Source: Luteibacter rhizovicinus
GTDB taxonomy: Bacteria > Pseudomonadota > Gammaproteobacteria > Xanthomonadales > Rhodanobacteraceae
Assembly (NCBI RefSeq): GCF_004342265.1
Contig: NZ_SMCS01000002.1
Coordinates: forward strand, 496,001-560,000
DNA length: 64,000 nt
Reading direction: 5' to 3'
In this document: positions 51,047 to 60,091 of the stretch, piece by piece
Position numbering within the stretch: position 1 is the stretch's first letter
Layout: the number at the start of each line of letters is the position of its first letter
Notes under the pieces: generated by a model
The model's input: the letters and a program-made list of their open reading frames with translations, nothing else
Told to the model about the DNA's origin: nothing
Database searches by the model: none
Position numbers and translations under genes: made by a program

Positions 51047-51121
51047 TGCAGGGATTCCGATCTTGCACAATGGCCGGGAAACCTCCATAGAGGAGGCCTT
51101 ACCCGCTGGCGGCAGTGTCCC

Positions 51122-51610
51122 ATGTTCGAGACCTCATCGATTCCCACCGACGACAAATCCACGCTTTATAAAGAGCTGGCCCAGCAGGCCTCGGGCATTC
51201 TCGCGGGCGAAAGCAACCTGATCGCTAATGCGGCCAACTTCGCCGCGCTGGTCTTCAATACGTTGCCGGATATCAACTGGTCGGGCTTTTATCTGTTCGA
51301 CGGCACCGAACTGGTCGTCGGTCCGTTCCAGGGCAAGCCGGCCTGCGTGCGCATCGCGCTGGGGCGCGGCGTCTGCGGCACGGCCGCCACTACGCGGGAA
51401 ACCCAGCTGGTCCGCGACGTGCACGCCTTCGAAGGCCACATCGCATGCGACGCCGCCTCGCAATCGGAAATCGTCGTGCCGCTGGTCAAGGCCGACGGCA
51501 CGCTGCTGGGCGTATGGGACGTGGACAGCCCGTCGGTGGCGCGCTTCGACGAGGAAGACCGCAAGGGCATGGAAGAGCTATGCCGGGTATTCATGGCCAA
51601 CGTGGCCTGA
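51122..51610 (+). CDS. msrC: Free methionine-(R)-sulfoxide reductase (GAF domain)
   Basis: 162 residues. GAF fold with all three redox cysteines of the fRMsr family at the right spacing: Cys75, Cys85 (+10) and Cys109 (+24), matching E. coli 84/94/118. WSGFYLFDG and VPLVKADGTLLGVWDVDS are conserved. Reduces free methionine-R-sulfoxide in the cytosol, with electrons from thioredoxin. Confidence 0.93.
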   Translation: MFETSSIPTDDKSTLYKELAQQASGILAGESNLIANAANFAALVFNTLPDINWSGFYLFDGTELVVGPFQGKPACVRIALGRGVCGTAATTRETQLVRDVHAFEGHIACDAASQSEIVVPLVKADGTLLGVWDVDSPSVARFDEEDRKGMEELCRVFMANVA

Positions 51611-51622
51611 CAGGCGTTTTGT

Positions 51623-51640
51623 GCAGGAGCTCGCTCCTAC
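51623..51640. repeat. Minimal GTAGGAGC-type palindrome
   Basis: GCAGGAGC-TC-GCTCCTAC between the convergent msrC and engB genes. Same end sequence as the ~138-bp elements but without interior. Confidence 0.55.
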
Positions 51641-51650
51641 GACAGATCGG

Positions 51651-52304
51651 CTACAGCTCGTGCGGGCGCGGCGTATGCAGTAGCTCGATGATCCGCGCCC
51701 TCGCCTCTTCCACGCCGTTCTTCGCCGATGACGAGAAGACCTGCGCCGTACCGGTGACGCCGTCCTTGCGCATCTCTTTGCGCAACGCTTCCAGCGCGGC
51801 AGATGCCGGACCGCGGGAGATTTTGTCCGCCTTGGTCAGCAGCACGTGGCAAGGCAGTTCGGTGGCGGCGCAGAAGCCCAGCATCATCCGGTCGAATTCC
51901 TTCAGCGGATGGCGGATATCGACGATCAGCACCACGCCGCGCAGGCTGCGCCGCATTTTCAGATAGGCGTCGATCTCGCTGCGCCAGTGCAGGCGGATGG
52001 CCTCGGGCACCTTGGCGTAACCGTAACCCGGCAGGTCGACGAGACGGGCCGTCAGCGGCTCGGTACCCTCGGCGCCCTTCAGCGGGGGCAGGTCGAACAC
52101 CACCATCTGCTGGGTGCGCCCCGGCGTCTTCGATGTCCGAGCCAGTCCGTTGTGTCCGGTCAACGCGTTGAGCGCACTGGACTTTCCGGCATTGGAGCGA
52201 CCGGCGAACGCGACTTCGGCACCCGAGTCGTAAGGCAGCTGGGTAATCTCGTGGGCGGCAAGCACGAAGGTCGCGCCGTTGAGTACGTTGTGTTTGGTGG
52301 ACAT
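51651..52304 (-). CDS. engB: Ribosome biogenesis GTP-binding protein YihA/EngB
   Basis: 217 residues. GTPase motifs: G1 GRSNAGKSS, G3 DLPGYGYAK, G4 TKADK, and switch I TSKTPGRTQ. Essential GTPase for large ribosomal subunit assembly. Divergent from the cytochrome c4 gene over 176 bp, an arrangement conserved in many gammaproteobacteria. Confidence 0.96.
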   Translation of the reverse strand: MSTKHNVLNGATFVLAAHEITQLPYDSGAEVAFAGRSNAGKSSALNALTGHNGLARTSKTPGRTQQMVVFDLPPLKGAEGTEPLTARLVDLPGYGYAKVPEAIRLHWRSEIDAYLKMRRSLRGVVLIVDIRHPLKEFDRMMLGFCAATELPCHVLLTKADKISRGPASAALEALRKEMRKDGVTGTAQVFSSSAKNGVEEARARIIELLHTPRPHEL

Positions 52305-52480
52305 AGGCGAGGCACGCGCGCCGACACGGGAAAGTCATCGGCAGGAAAGGATGGGCGGGCAGTGTATGCGATGCGGCACATCGATGCGTTTGACCGCCGC
52401 CCGTTGGCACAGGGATAATTCTTCGGTTACGTCGCCTGAGCACACATGCTCGGCCCAGAAGCATCCCTTGGAGAGAGTGT

Positions 52481-53230
52481 ATGAAGTTTCGGCACGCCGC
52501 CGCTGCCATTACCGCAGTACTTGTCATGAGTGCCGCTGCGGCCCAGACCGCCGCGCCGAACGCGAACGCTCCGGCCAAGGCGGGCTCCGCCCCCACGACC
52601 GCGACGGCCGCCGCCGCTGCCCCGGCAACTGAAGCCCCCGCCGCCAGCGCGGAAGCCACGGCCGCCGTCAAGCCGGGCGACGCCACCGCCGGTGCCGGCA
52701 AGGCCGCCGCCTGCGGCGCTTGCCACGGCATGGACGGCAACTCCTCCGATGCGCAGTACCCGCGCCTGGCTGGCCAGAACGAGGCTTACATCGTTCGCCA
52801 GCTGACCGACTTCAAGTCCGGCGCCCGTGCCAACCCGATCATGATGGGTATGGTCGCCGCGCTCAGCCCGCAGGACATGCACGACATCGGCGCCTACTTC
52901 GCCTCGAAGCAGTCGCTGCCGGGCGTGGCCGACCAGACCCTGGTCGCGCAGGGCCAGACGCTCTATCGCCAGGGTGACTCCACCCGCGGCATTCCGGCCT
53001 GCATGGCCTGCCATGGCCCGGACGGCCGTGGCAACCCGGGCGCCATGTACCCGCAGCTCACCAGCCAGCACGCCAATTACATCCAGGCGACGCTGAAGGC
53101 CTGGCACGACGGAACGACCTGGGGCACCGACGCGCACGCCAAGATCATGCCGGCGATCGCCCAGAAGCTCGACGACAAGGACATCGCGGCGCTAGCCAGC
53201 TACATTGAAGGCCTGCACACCGCCGAGTGA
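52481..53230 (+). CDS. Dihaem cytochrome c4
   Basis: 249 residues. Signal peptide to about residue 21, then an unusual Ala/Pro/Thr-rich linker (about 22-68), then two cytochrome c domains with CGACH (78-82) and CMACH (174-178). Distal Met ligands are likely in MMGMV and the KIMPAIA region. Periplasmic electron carrier, often donor to cytochrome oxidases. The linker may tether it away from the signal peptide. A hairpin separates it from the DsbA-like genes. Confidence 0.93.
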   Translation: MKFRHAAAAITAVLVMSAAAAQTAAPNANAPAKAGSAPTTATAAAAAPATEAPAASAEATAAVKPGDATAGAGKAAACGACHGMDGNSSDAQYPRLAGQNEAYIVRQLTDFKSGARANPIMMGMVAALSPQDMHDIGAYFASKQSLPGVADQTLVAQGQTLYRQGDSTRGIPACMACHGPDGRGNPGAMYPQLTSQHANYIQATLKAWHDGTTWGTDAHAKIMPAIAQKLDDKDIAALASYIEGLHTAE

Positions 53231-53234
53231 AACC

Positions 53235-53262
53235 GAACGGGCCCCAGCGGCCCGTTCCTGTT
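53235..53262 (+). terminator. Hairpin after the cytochrome c4 gene
   Basis: GAACGGGCC-CCAGC-GGCCCGTTC, then CTGTTTA. Strong 9-bp stem with a weak T-run; may partly stop transcription before the thiol oxidase genes. Confidence 0.6.
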
Positions 53263-53282
53263 TAAGGACTACAGGAATCCCC

Positions 53283-54149
53283 ATGCTCAAGCGTCTGCCG
53301 CTCCTCTGCGTCGCCCTGCTCGCCCTCGCGGCTTGCTCCGGCAACGACAACACCCCTGCGCCCGCTCCGGCTCCCGCCGCGGCGACCACGGCTCCGGCTG
53401 CTCCCGCGTCTTCGCCTGCACCCGCCACACCGTCCACTACCGCGACGGCACCCGCACCTGCCGCCAGCAGCGCACCAGCCCAGGCCGAGGCGCCCGCCGC
53501 GCCGAAGGTCGCCGCCGCACCGTTCGTCGACACCGGCAAGTGGGAAGAAGGCAAGCACTACTCCCGCATCGAGCCGTCGCAGCCGACCAGCACGCCCGGC
53601 AAGATCGAAGTGACCGAGGTCTTCTCCTACGGTTGCCCGGCCTGCTTCCAGTTCCACGGCATCGTGGACGAGATGGCCAAGCACCTGCCCGAAGGCGTGG
53701 TGATGACCTACACGCCGGCCTCGTTCCGCCCCGACGAAAACTGGCCGCTGCTCCAGCGCGCCTATGTCACGGCGCAGACCTTCGGCGTCGCCGGCAAGGC
53801 GCACGACGCGATGTTCGACGCGGTCTTCAAGAGCGGCGAACTGGGCATGTTCGATATGAAAACGAACAAGCCGAAGCCGCAGTCGGCGTGGCCGACCATC
53901 GAGGACGTCGCGAAGTTCTACGCGAAGTTCGGCGTAAACGAACAGGAATTCGTCGCCACGGCGAACTCGTTCACCATCAACACCAAGATGAAGCGCGCGG
54001 ATGAACTGATCCGCGCCTACGGGGTCGAAAGCACGCCGACGATCGTCGTGAACGGCAAATACCGGCTCACCGCGATCACCGCAGGCGGGTATCCGCAGGC
54101 GGTCGAGCTCACGCAGTGGCTCGTCAGCAAGGAAGCCGCGGGCAAGTAA
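53283..54149 (+). CDS. DsbA-like thiol:disulfide oxidase, lipoprotein (CPAC)
   Basis: 288 residues. Lipoprotein signal LLCVALLALAACSG, then a ~60-residue Ala/Pro/Thr linker, then a thioredoxin-like DsbA domain with active site CPAC (Cys118-Cys121) in VFSYGCPACFQFH and the cis-Pro loop GVESTPTIVVNGKYR. It introduces disulfides in exported proteins or serves cytochrome maturation. Paralogue of the next gene. Confidence 0.9.
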   Translation: MLKRLPLLCVALLALAACSGNDNTPAPAPAPAAATTAPAAPASSPAPATPSTTATAPAPAASSAPAQAEAPAAPKVAAAPFVDTGKWEEGKHYSRIEPSQPTSTPGKIEVTEVFSYGCPACFQFHGIVDEMAKHLPEGVVMTYTPASFRPDENWPLLQRAYVTAQTFGVAGKAHDAMFDAVFKSGELGMFDMKTNKPKPQSAWPTIEDVAKFYAKFGVNEQEFVATANSFTINTKMKRADELIRAYGVESTPTIVVNGKYRLTAITAGGYPQAVELTQWLVSKEAAGK

Positions 54150-54209
54150 CCCGCTTCATCACGCCATTGACCGGACGAAGCCCCAGGGCTTCATCCACTG
54201 GAGATATCC

Positions 54210-54857
54210 ATGTTCAAGCGCATAGCCCTTCTCGCCTGCGGCCTCGTGCTCGCCACCGCCTGCACCGCGGGTCCCGCCGATACCGCCGCCACCGCGACGT
54301 CGTTTACCGATGGCAGCGAGTACGTCTCGATTCCCAACCCGCAGCGCGCGGGCAAGGACGGCAAGGTCGAGGTGGTCGAAGTGTTCTCGTACGGTTGCAT
54401 TCACTGCGCCCATTACGAGGAATACGCCGAGAAGCTGCAGAAGGAACTGCCGAAGGATGTCGTCTTCCGCTCCATGCCGGCGGCTTTCAACGACGCATGG
54501 CTGCCGTATGCCCGCGCGTTCTACGCCGCGAAGAAGCTCAGCGCGCTCGACGCGACGCATGCCGCGCTCTTCAAGGCCATCCACATCGACCATTACCCGA
54601 TCCGCACGATCGACGAACTGGCCGACTGGTATGCAAGCAAGGGCGTCGATCGCGCCGCGTTCCTGCGCGAAGCGAACAGCGAAGCCACCACGAAGCAGAT
54701 CCAGGCCGATACGAAGCTGATCCAGCAGTGGCAGGTCGATGGCACCCCAAGCATCGTGGTCGACGGCAAGTACCGCAGCAACAATTTCGGCGACTTCGAC
54801 AAGCTCAACGCCCTCACTCAGTTCCTGGTGAAAAAGGAACTGGCCGGCGTCAAGTGA
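54210..54857 (+). CDS. dsbA: Thiol:disulfide interchange protein DsbA (CIHC)
   Basis: 215 residues. Signal sequence with a possible lipobox (LVLATAC), then the DsbA domain directly, without the long linker. Active site CIHC (Cys63-Cys66) in VFSYGCIHCAHYE; cis-Pro loop VDGTPSIVVDGKYR. Periplasmic oxidant for disulfide bonds. It follows the CPAC paralogue by 60 bp with a GAAGCCC/GGGCTTC hairpin between. No dsbB in the window. Confidence 0.92.
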   Translation: MFKRIALLACGLVLATACTAGPADTAATATSFTDGSEYVSIPNPQRAGKDGKVEVVEVFSYGCIHCAHYEEYAEKLQKELPKDVVFRSMPAAFNDAWLPYARAFYAAKKLSALDATHAALFKAIHIDHYPIRTIDELADWYASKGVDRAAFLREANSEATTKQIQADTKLIQQWQVDGTPSIVVDGKYRSNNFGDFDKLNALTQFLVKKELAGVK

Positions 54858-54984
54858 GACCTGCCCGCCCGGCGCGCCTGAACAGGCCGCGCCGGGTGGA
54901 CGCAACAGTTGCTGGATGCCCGTTGTTCACATCGCGCCGGGCATGCTCGATCCCCAACGGCCCGCCAGCATCATCAGCAACGAT

Positions 54985-55821
54985 ATGAATCGCCCTGTGC
55001 CGCCCCGCTCTCCGACGACGCCGCTCCCCGCGGCCGAACGCACGTTGCGACTGCTGAGTTGCAACATTCTCGCGGGCGCCAGCGTCCAGCGTTACAGCGA
55101 CTACGTCACCCGCAGCGTCAATGCGGTGCTGCCCGGGCGCAACAAGCTCGATAACCTCGATTCGCTGGCCGATCTCCTTCAGGACTTCGACGTCGTCGGC
55201 CTCCAGGAAGCCGATGCAGGCAGTCTGCGTTCCGGTTTCCTCAACCAGACGCGCTACCTGGCAGAAGCGGCCGGTATGCCTTTCTGGAGCCACCAGCCCA
55301 ACCGGCCGATGGCGCGGGTCGCCCATTCGGCCAACGGCCTGATCAGCCGGATCGAACCCACCGAAGTCATCGACTATCCGCTGCCCGGCCGCATCCGCGG
55401 ACGCGGTGCACTGTTCGTTCGTTTTGGCGACGGCCCGGACGCATTGGTCGTCGTCATCGCCCATCTGTCGCTGGGTGCGCAGGCACGCGTGGGCCAGCTG
55501 GCCTTCATCGCGGAACTGCTTGCCAACCATCCGCATGCGGTGCTGATGGGCGATCTCAATACCGTGGTCGAAAGCCCCGAGATGCAGCGGCTGTTCGCGA
55601 GGACGTCGCTACAAATGCCGACCAGCCATACGCCGACTTTCCCCAGCTGGAAGCCACGCCGCGCGCTCGACCATATCCTGACCTCGGCCGACATCAAGCT
55701 CGACCGGACATGGACATTGCCCCAGGCGTTCTCGGATCATCTGCCGATCGCCGCAGAAATCCGGTTGCCGCCGTCGCTGGCCGAGGCCACCGCGAATCCC
55801 CAAGGACCCGTCCGCAAATGA
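54985..55821 (+). CDS. Endonuclease/exonuclease/phosphatase family protein
   Basis: About 278 residues from the ATG at 54985; an ATG at 54916 would add 23 residues and neither has a good ribosome site. DNase I-like fold motifs: RLLSCNILAG with metal-site Asn, VVGLQEADAG with Glu, VLMGDLNTV (DxN), and ALDHILTS/FSDHLPI with the catalytic His. Hydrolyses phosphodiesters or phosphomonoesters; substrate unknown. No signal peptide. Overlaps the next gene by 4 bp. Confidence 0.85.
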   Translation: MNRPVPPRSPTTPLPAAERTLRLLSCNILAGASVQRYSDYVTRSVNAVLPGRNKLDNLDSLADLLQDFDVVGLQEADAGSLRSGFLNQTRYLAEAAGMPFWSHQPNRPMARVAHSANGLISRIEPTEVIDYPLPGRIRGRGALFVRFGDGPDALVVVIAHLSLGAQARVGQLAFIAELLANHPHAVLMGDLNTVVESPEMQRLFARTSLQMPTSHTPTFPSWKPRRALDHILTSADIKLDRTWTLPQAFSDHLPIAAEIRLPPSLAEATANPQGPVRK

Positions 55822-56198
55822 ACTCCCGCATGCGCATCGCCGCGCCCTGGATCGCCATTGTCGTCATCGCGATCGTCGCCGCGCTGCTGCGTTATATGGT
55901 GGTCGAACCGCAATACATGCAGCACGCGTGCGAGGAAGGCGTCGCGCCGTGGTGGTGCTCCGCGCGTCTTGCCGTGGTGCAGGGATTCCTGACCTATGGC
56001 TACGGCTACGCCGCTGTAGCCGCCGCCGTGCTGGCGCTGGTGTGGCGCCATCCGTTCTCCGCCGCGCTCGCTACGGCACTGGGCCTTGTCGCGTTGCAGC
56101 TGTACTGCTTCGAAGCCGGCGCCCTCGCACTGCTGATCGGCGCGCTGCGCCTTATCCGTATTCAGTACGACGAGCGCACCGCCGAAGCGGCGCGGTAA
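55818..56198 (+). CDS. Hypothetical integral membrane protein
   Basis: 126 residues, ATG overlapping the upstream stop. Three hydrophobic segments: PWIAIVVIAIVAALLRYMVV, YGYAAVAAAVLALVW and ALATALGLVALQLYCFEAGALALLIGAL. The periplasmic loop contains two Cys (HACEEGVAPWWCSAR), likely a disulfide. Not recognised. Coupled to the phosphatase-like gene. Confidence 0.7.
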   Translation: MNSRMRIAAPWIAIVVIAIVAALLRYMVVEPQYMQHACEEGVAPWWCSARLAVVQGFLTYGYGYAAVAAAVLALVWRHPFSAALATALGLVALQLYCFEAGALALLIGALRLIRIQYDERTAEAAR

Positions 56199-56209
56199 CA
56201 ACGGGGCGA

Positions 56210-57856
56210 CTACGACTGCGCGTTGCGTGCTTTCTGCCACGCAAGCAGCACCGGTATCGCGATCGCCAGATTCAGACCGCACCAGAGCCACGAAACCGCG
56301 TTGGCGGCGAGCTCCTGCCCAACGACCGTGATGCCCAGCAGCACGAGAAGGATGGCCAGCATCCGCTCTTCGATCAGCGGCAGCAGACGATCCGCGCGTG
56401 TACGCAATATTCCCAGCAGACCGAAGCCGATGCAGGGCAGTGCGAACAGGCCGACCGGGAAGTCGCGGTAGCGGCCGTTGAATACCAACAGCAGTCCATA
56501 CAGCGCCAGTACGAACATCCAGAAAAAGCGCTGCATGGTGAATGCATCGGTCCAGTCCCTGCCTATGCGGCGACGTTTGACGACGGTCGGAGCGACGGTC
56601 GTCACGGCGGCGGGAACACCGCCTGCAAGACGCGCAGCTAGTGCGCGCGCAAGGCTTAGCGCGGTCAGCAGCGCGAGTACGCCGGCAGCGATGCCGATGG
56701 TCCATTCCGTCGTGTTGCGGCAGGCGAACAGCAGAAGGCGCGTATGCGCCGCCAACGCCGTGCCCGTCGCGAAACCGGTCAACGCCAGCGCCAGCCAGCC
56801 CGCACCGCCGTGCCAGCGACGACGCCACACCCCGGCCAGCAGGAACACGATCGCGCCGATGCCACCGGCCGCGAGCGCCCAGGTCCAGCGAGGCTCTTCC
56901 ACCACCGGTCCCTGCATCGGAAACTTCGGTTTCGCATCGACGTCGAAGATGCCCCAGTAGCCGCCGACCGTACCTTCCAGGTCGCGCTTCCACGGCTGGT
57001 CGAATGCCTCGATCACGTTGTAAGGCATGTTGACGGTGGACGCATACACGAGGAATTCGCGCAGGTAACGCGCTTCGTTGACCACGCTGGCGCTGGCGTC
57101 GCGCCGCGTGCGGCCCTGACTTGGCCAGCCGGTTTCGCCGATCATGATGTCCTTGCCGGCGAACTCCGATTTCATACGCGTATAGACGTCCGCGACGTGC
57201 TGTACCGCGCGTTCGGGCGCGACGGGCTCGTCTTCCCAGTACGGCAGGATATGGATCGTGAGGTAGGTCACCGCCTTCGCCAGTTCGGGATGGCGCAACC
57301 AGAACTCCCACACGTCCGCATAAGTCACCGGTACGTCGGTCTGCGAACGCACGCGTTCGATATACGCGGACAGTTGTTTTGGCGTCAGTTCGCCGCGCAG
57401 CAACACTTCGTTGCCCACGACGATGCCGCGCAGATGCGCACGGTCGCGCTTCGCGGCGGCGATGCCCAACGCCATTTCGCGCTCGTTGGCGACGGTGTCG
57501 CGGCTGAGCCAGATACCCATGATCACTTTCATGCCGTAGCGGCCGGCGATATCCGGCACGGCGCCCAGACCCTGCCCCATCGAATACGTACGCACACAGT
57601 CGAATCGGGTCGACAGCGCACGCAGGTCGGCGTCGATGCGTTCCGGCGAAATGACCGCGTTGATATCGAACGGCGTCTCGCCCTTCAATCTGAACGGGGC
57701 GTACGACACACAGGCGATGCGGGCGGAAGGCGCATCGGGGAGATTCACCGGGCGGCCCAGCGTCCACCAGTACACGGCGCCGGCCAGCGCGCAGAGTATG
57801 AGCACGATCCATGCGAGCGGACGCGCGAAACGCGCGGAGGGGGTGTGAGGCGACAT
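56210..57856 (-). CDS. GH17-type beta-glucan hydrolase/transferase with membrane domain
   Basis: 548 residues. An N-terminal membrane helix (14-33), then a GH17-like barrel with candidate acid/base Glu150 (VVGNEVLLRG) and nucleophile Glu241 (IMIGETGWPSQGR), then about six membrane helices (330-548). Bacterial GH17 proteins act on beta-1,3-glucans, often as transferases linked to cyclic or linear glucan export. The barrel should face the periplasm. No glycosyltransferase partner lies adjacent. Confidence 0.82.
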   Translation of the reverse strand: MSPHTPSARFARPLAWIVLILCALAGAVYWWTLGRPVNLPDAPSARIACVSYAPFRLKGETPFDINAVISPERIDADLRALSTRFDCVRTYSMGQGLGAVPDIAGRYGMKVIMGIWLSRDTVANEREMALGIAAAKRDRAHLRGIVVGNEVLLRGELTPKQLSAYIERVRSQTDVPVTYADVWEFWLRHPELAKAVTYLTIHILPYWEDEPVAPERAVQHVADVYTRMKSEFAGKDIMIGETGWPSQGRTRRDASASVVNEARYLREFLVYASTVNMPYNVIEAFDQPWKRDLEGTVGGYWGIFDVDAKPKFPMQGPVVEEPRWTWALAAGGIGAIVFLLAGVWRRRWHGGAGWLALALTGFATGTALAAHTRLLLFACRNTTEWTIGIAAGVLALLTALSLARALAARLAGGVPAAVTTVAPTVVKRRRIGRDWTDAFTMQRFFWMFVLALYGLLLVFNGRYRDFPVGLFALPCIGFGLLGILRTRADRLLPLIEERMLAILLVLLGITVVGQELAANAVSWLWCGLNLAIAIPVLLAWQKARNAQS

Positions 57857-57994
57857 GCCGTTCCTGGTATCGGTGAGCCCCGCAAGCTTAACGGGCCGGG
57901 CCCGTACGGCGAAGCCCCGTGCCGTTCATCCAGCCTGCAAGGACCCATGAACTACAATCGGGGTGGATTTCGTACGTCATCTAAGGAAAGGCTT

Positions 57995-60091
57995 ATGCCC
58001 GCTACCCCGGCATCGCGATACGCCATCTCCCGTATGCGCCAGTTCGGCCGCCATACGCTTCTGCTACTCGGCGCGTCTCTCATCATCGGCCAGGTACACG
58101 GCACGGGCACCGAAGCCCAGCGCACGCGCTTCCGTCAGGCCTATGTCAGCGCCCAGCAAGGCGGCGACACATGGCGGACCCAGGCCCAGGGCCTGGAGAC
58201 CTATGCACTGTTCCCCTATCTGGAAGCCGCGTCGCTGGAGCACGACCTGCGTCAGCTGGACCGCGCCCGGGTCGATGCCTATCTGGCCCGCTATCCGAAC
58301 CTGATTCCTGCGAACGACCTGCGCCGCGATTTCCTTGGCGAGCTTGCCCGGCGCAAGGACTGGACGACGTTCTCGGCCATGTATCAGCCGGGCCAGGGCG
58401 ACGGGCTTACCTGCTATGCGTTGCAGGCTAGCCTTTCGCGCGGCCAGCCGCTCGACTTCAACCGCGATCTGGCCGACCTGTGGAAGAAGCCCAGCCTGCC
58501 CAATGCCTGCGATCCGGTTATCGCTGCCGCGCACGATCAGGGCCTGCTGACCACCGAACGGCTGTGGTCGCGCATCCAGACGGCCGCCGACGCCGGCAAG
58601 GGCGGCACTGTCGCCTCGCTGGCGCCGTGGCTGCCTCCGCAGGATGCCCTCGCCGCCCAGCACATCGCGCAGGCGATGAACGATCCCTCGCGCGCCGTCG
58701 CCGATGCCAAGTCCTGGCCCGACACGCCGCGCAACCGGCAGGCGGTGGTGCTCGGCGTCCAGCGACTGGCGCGACGTCAGTCAACGGCCGCGGATGTGGC
58801 GTGGACGAATCTGTCGCCCCGTTTCACGCTCGACGAACAGCAGCGCGGCGCGGTGCTGAACTCGCTAGCCCTGTTCCATGCGACGGACTTCGACGAAGGG
58901 GCCCTCGACCGCCTCGAAGCCCTGCCGCCCGGCGCGCAGACCGATGCCACGCGCGAATGGCGCGTCCGCGTCGCTCTCGCCCGGCAGAACTGGACCGCGG
59001 CACTCACGGCGCTGGACGCCCTCGACGAATCGCAAAAACAGGACGGCGAATGGCGCTACTTCCGCGCCATGGTGCTCGGCAAGCTGGGACGCGCGGGCGA
59101 ATCGCGTACCGGCTACCAGTCGGTAGCGCAGGAAGCGACCTTCTTCGGCTTCCTTGCGGCGGATCGTCTGGATACCTCGTACGCCATCTGCCCGTCGACC
59201 ATGGCCTCCGATGCTGCGCGCGAACGGGCGTTGCTTGCCGATCCGGGGCTGGATCGCGCCTTCGAGCTTTATGCCGTCGGCCTGCAAAAGCAGGCCCGCC
59301 GCGAATGGACGCAGGCACTGGCGAACGCCACGCCCGAAACGCAGCGTCTGGCGGCGGATCTCGCCTATCGCCAGGGCTGGTACGACCGGGCGGTATTCGG
59401 ACTCAGTTCGGGCGACGCCCTGCGTCTGTACGAGCAGCGCTTTCCGCTGGCCCGGCAGGATGGCGTCGTCGAACAGGCTGGCCAGGCGGGGATCGAGGCG
59501 TCCTGGGCCTACGCCATCATCCGTGCCGAAAGCGCATGGATGACCGATGCGCGTTCCGGCGCGGATGCGCGCGGCCTCATGCAGTTGTTGCCCGACACGG
59601 CGTCCAATGTCGCCCGACGCAACGGCTTGCCGTGGAACGGCGGCGAAAGCCTTTACGATCCACCGACCAATATCGTGCTGGGCACGCGCTACCTCGCGCA
59701 GATGGCGGCGCGTTACAACGGTGCGCCGTGGTTGGCCAGCGCGGCTTACAACGCCGGTCCGGGCAGGGTGGACCAGTGGCTTGCCGCGCGGGGCAGCCTG
59801 GACCCCGACCTCTTCATCGTCAGCATTCCCTATAAGGAAACCCGCGAATACGTCGCCCGCGTCATGGCCTTCGCCGTGATTTACGACTGGCGTCTCAACG
59901 GCAATGCCGTGCCGATCGGATCGCGCCTGACCCGCATCGGACAGACCTATGCGCTGCCGACCAGCGCTACGGTACGCAAACCCGTGGCATGCCCGGCGCC
60001 GGCCGTCGTCAAAGCCGTTCCGGCCACGCCGGCCACGACCCTTCAACCGTTGCCCGCCGCTGCGTCGTCGACCGAAGAGCCGCAACAATGA
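57995..60091 (+). CDS. slt: Soluble lytic murein transglycosylase
   Basis: 698 residues. The ATG at 57995 has AAGGAAAGG upstream. Signal sequence (HTLLLLGASLIIGQVHG), a long helical superhelix of the Slt70 U-domain, then the catalytic SLT domain with Glu512 in IIRAESAWM, followed by GLMQLLPDTA and AAYNAGPGRVDQW. The tail is Ala/Pro/Thr-rich. Cleaves MurNAc-GlcNAc bonds forming anhydro ends, in the periplasm. Overlaps the next gene by 4 bp. Confidence 0.94.
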   Translation: MPATPASRYAISRMRQFGRHTLLLLGASLIIGQVHGTGTEAQRTRFRQAYVSAQQGGDTWRTQAQGLETYALFPYLEAASLEHDLRQLDRARVDAYLARYPNLIPANDLRRDFLGELARRKDWTTFSAMYQPGQGDGLTCYALQASLSRGQPLDFNRDLADLWKKPSLPNACDPVIAAAHDQGLLTTERLWSRIQTAADAGKGGTVASLAPWLPPQDALAAQHIAQAMNDPSRAVADAKSWPDTPRNRQAVVLGVQRLARRQSTAADVAWTNLSPRFTLDEQQRGAVLNSLALFHATDFDEGALDRLEALPPGAQTDATREWRVRVALARQNWTAALTALDALDESQKQDGEWRYFRAMVLGKLGRAGESRTGYQSVAQEATFFGFLAADRLDTSYAICPSTMASDAARERALLADPGLDRAFELYAVGLQKQARREWTQALANATPETQRLAADLAYRQGWYDRAVFGLSSGDALRLYEQRFPLARQDGVVEQAGQAGIEASWAYAIIRAESAWMTDARSGADARGLMQLLPDTASNVARRNGLPWNGGESLYDPPTNIVLGTRYLAQMAARYNGAPWLASAAYNAGPGRVDQWLAARGSLDPDLFIVSIPYKETREYVARVMAFAVIYDWRLNGNAVPIGSRLTRIGQTYALPTSATVRKPVACPAPAVVKAVPATPATTLQPLPAAASSTEEPQQ

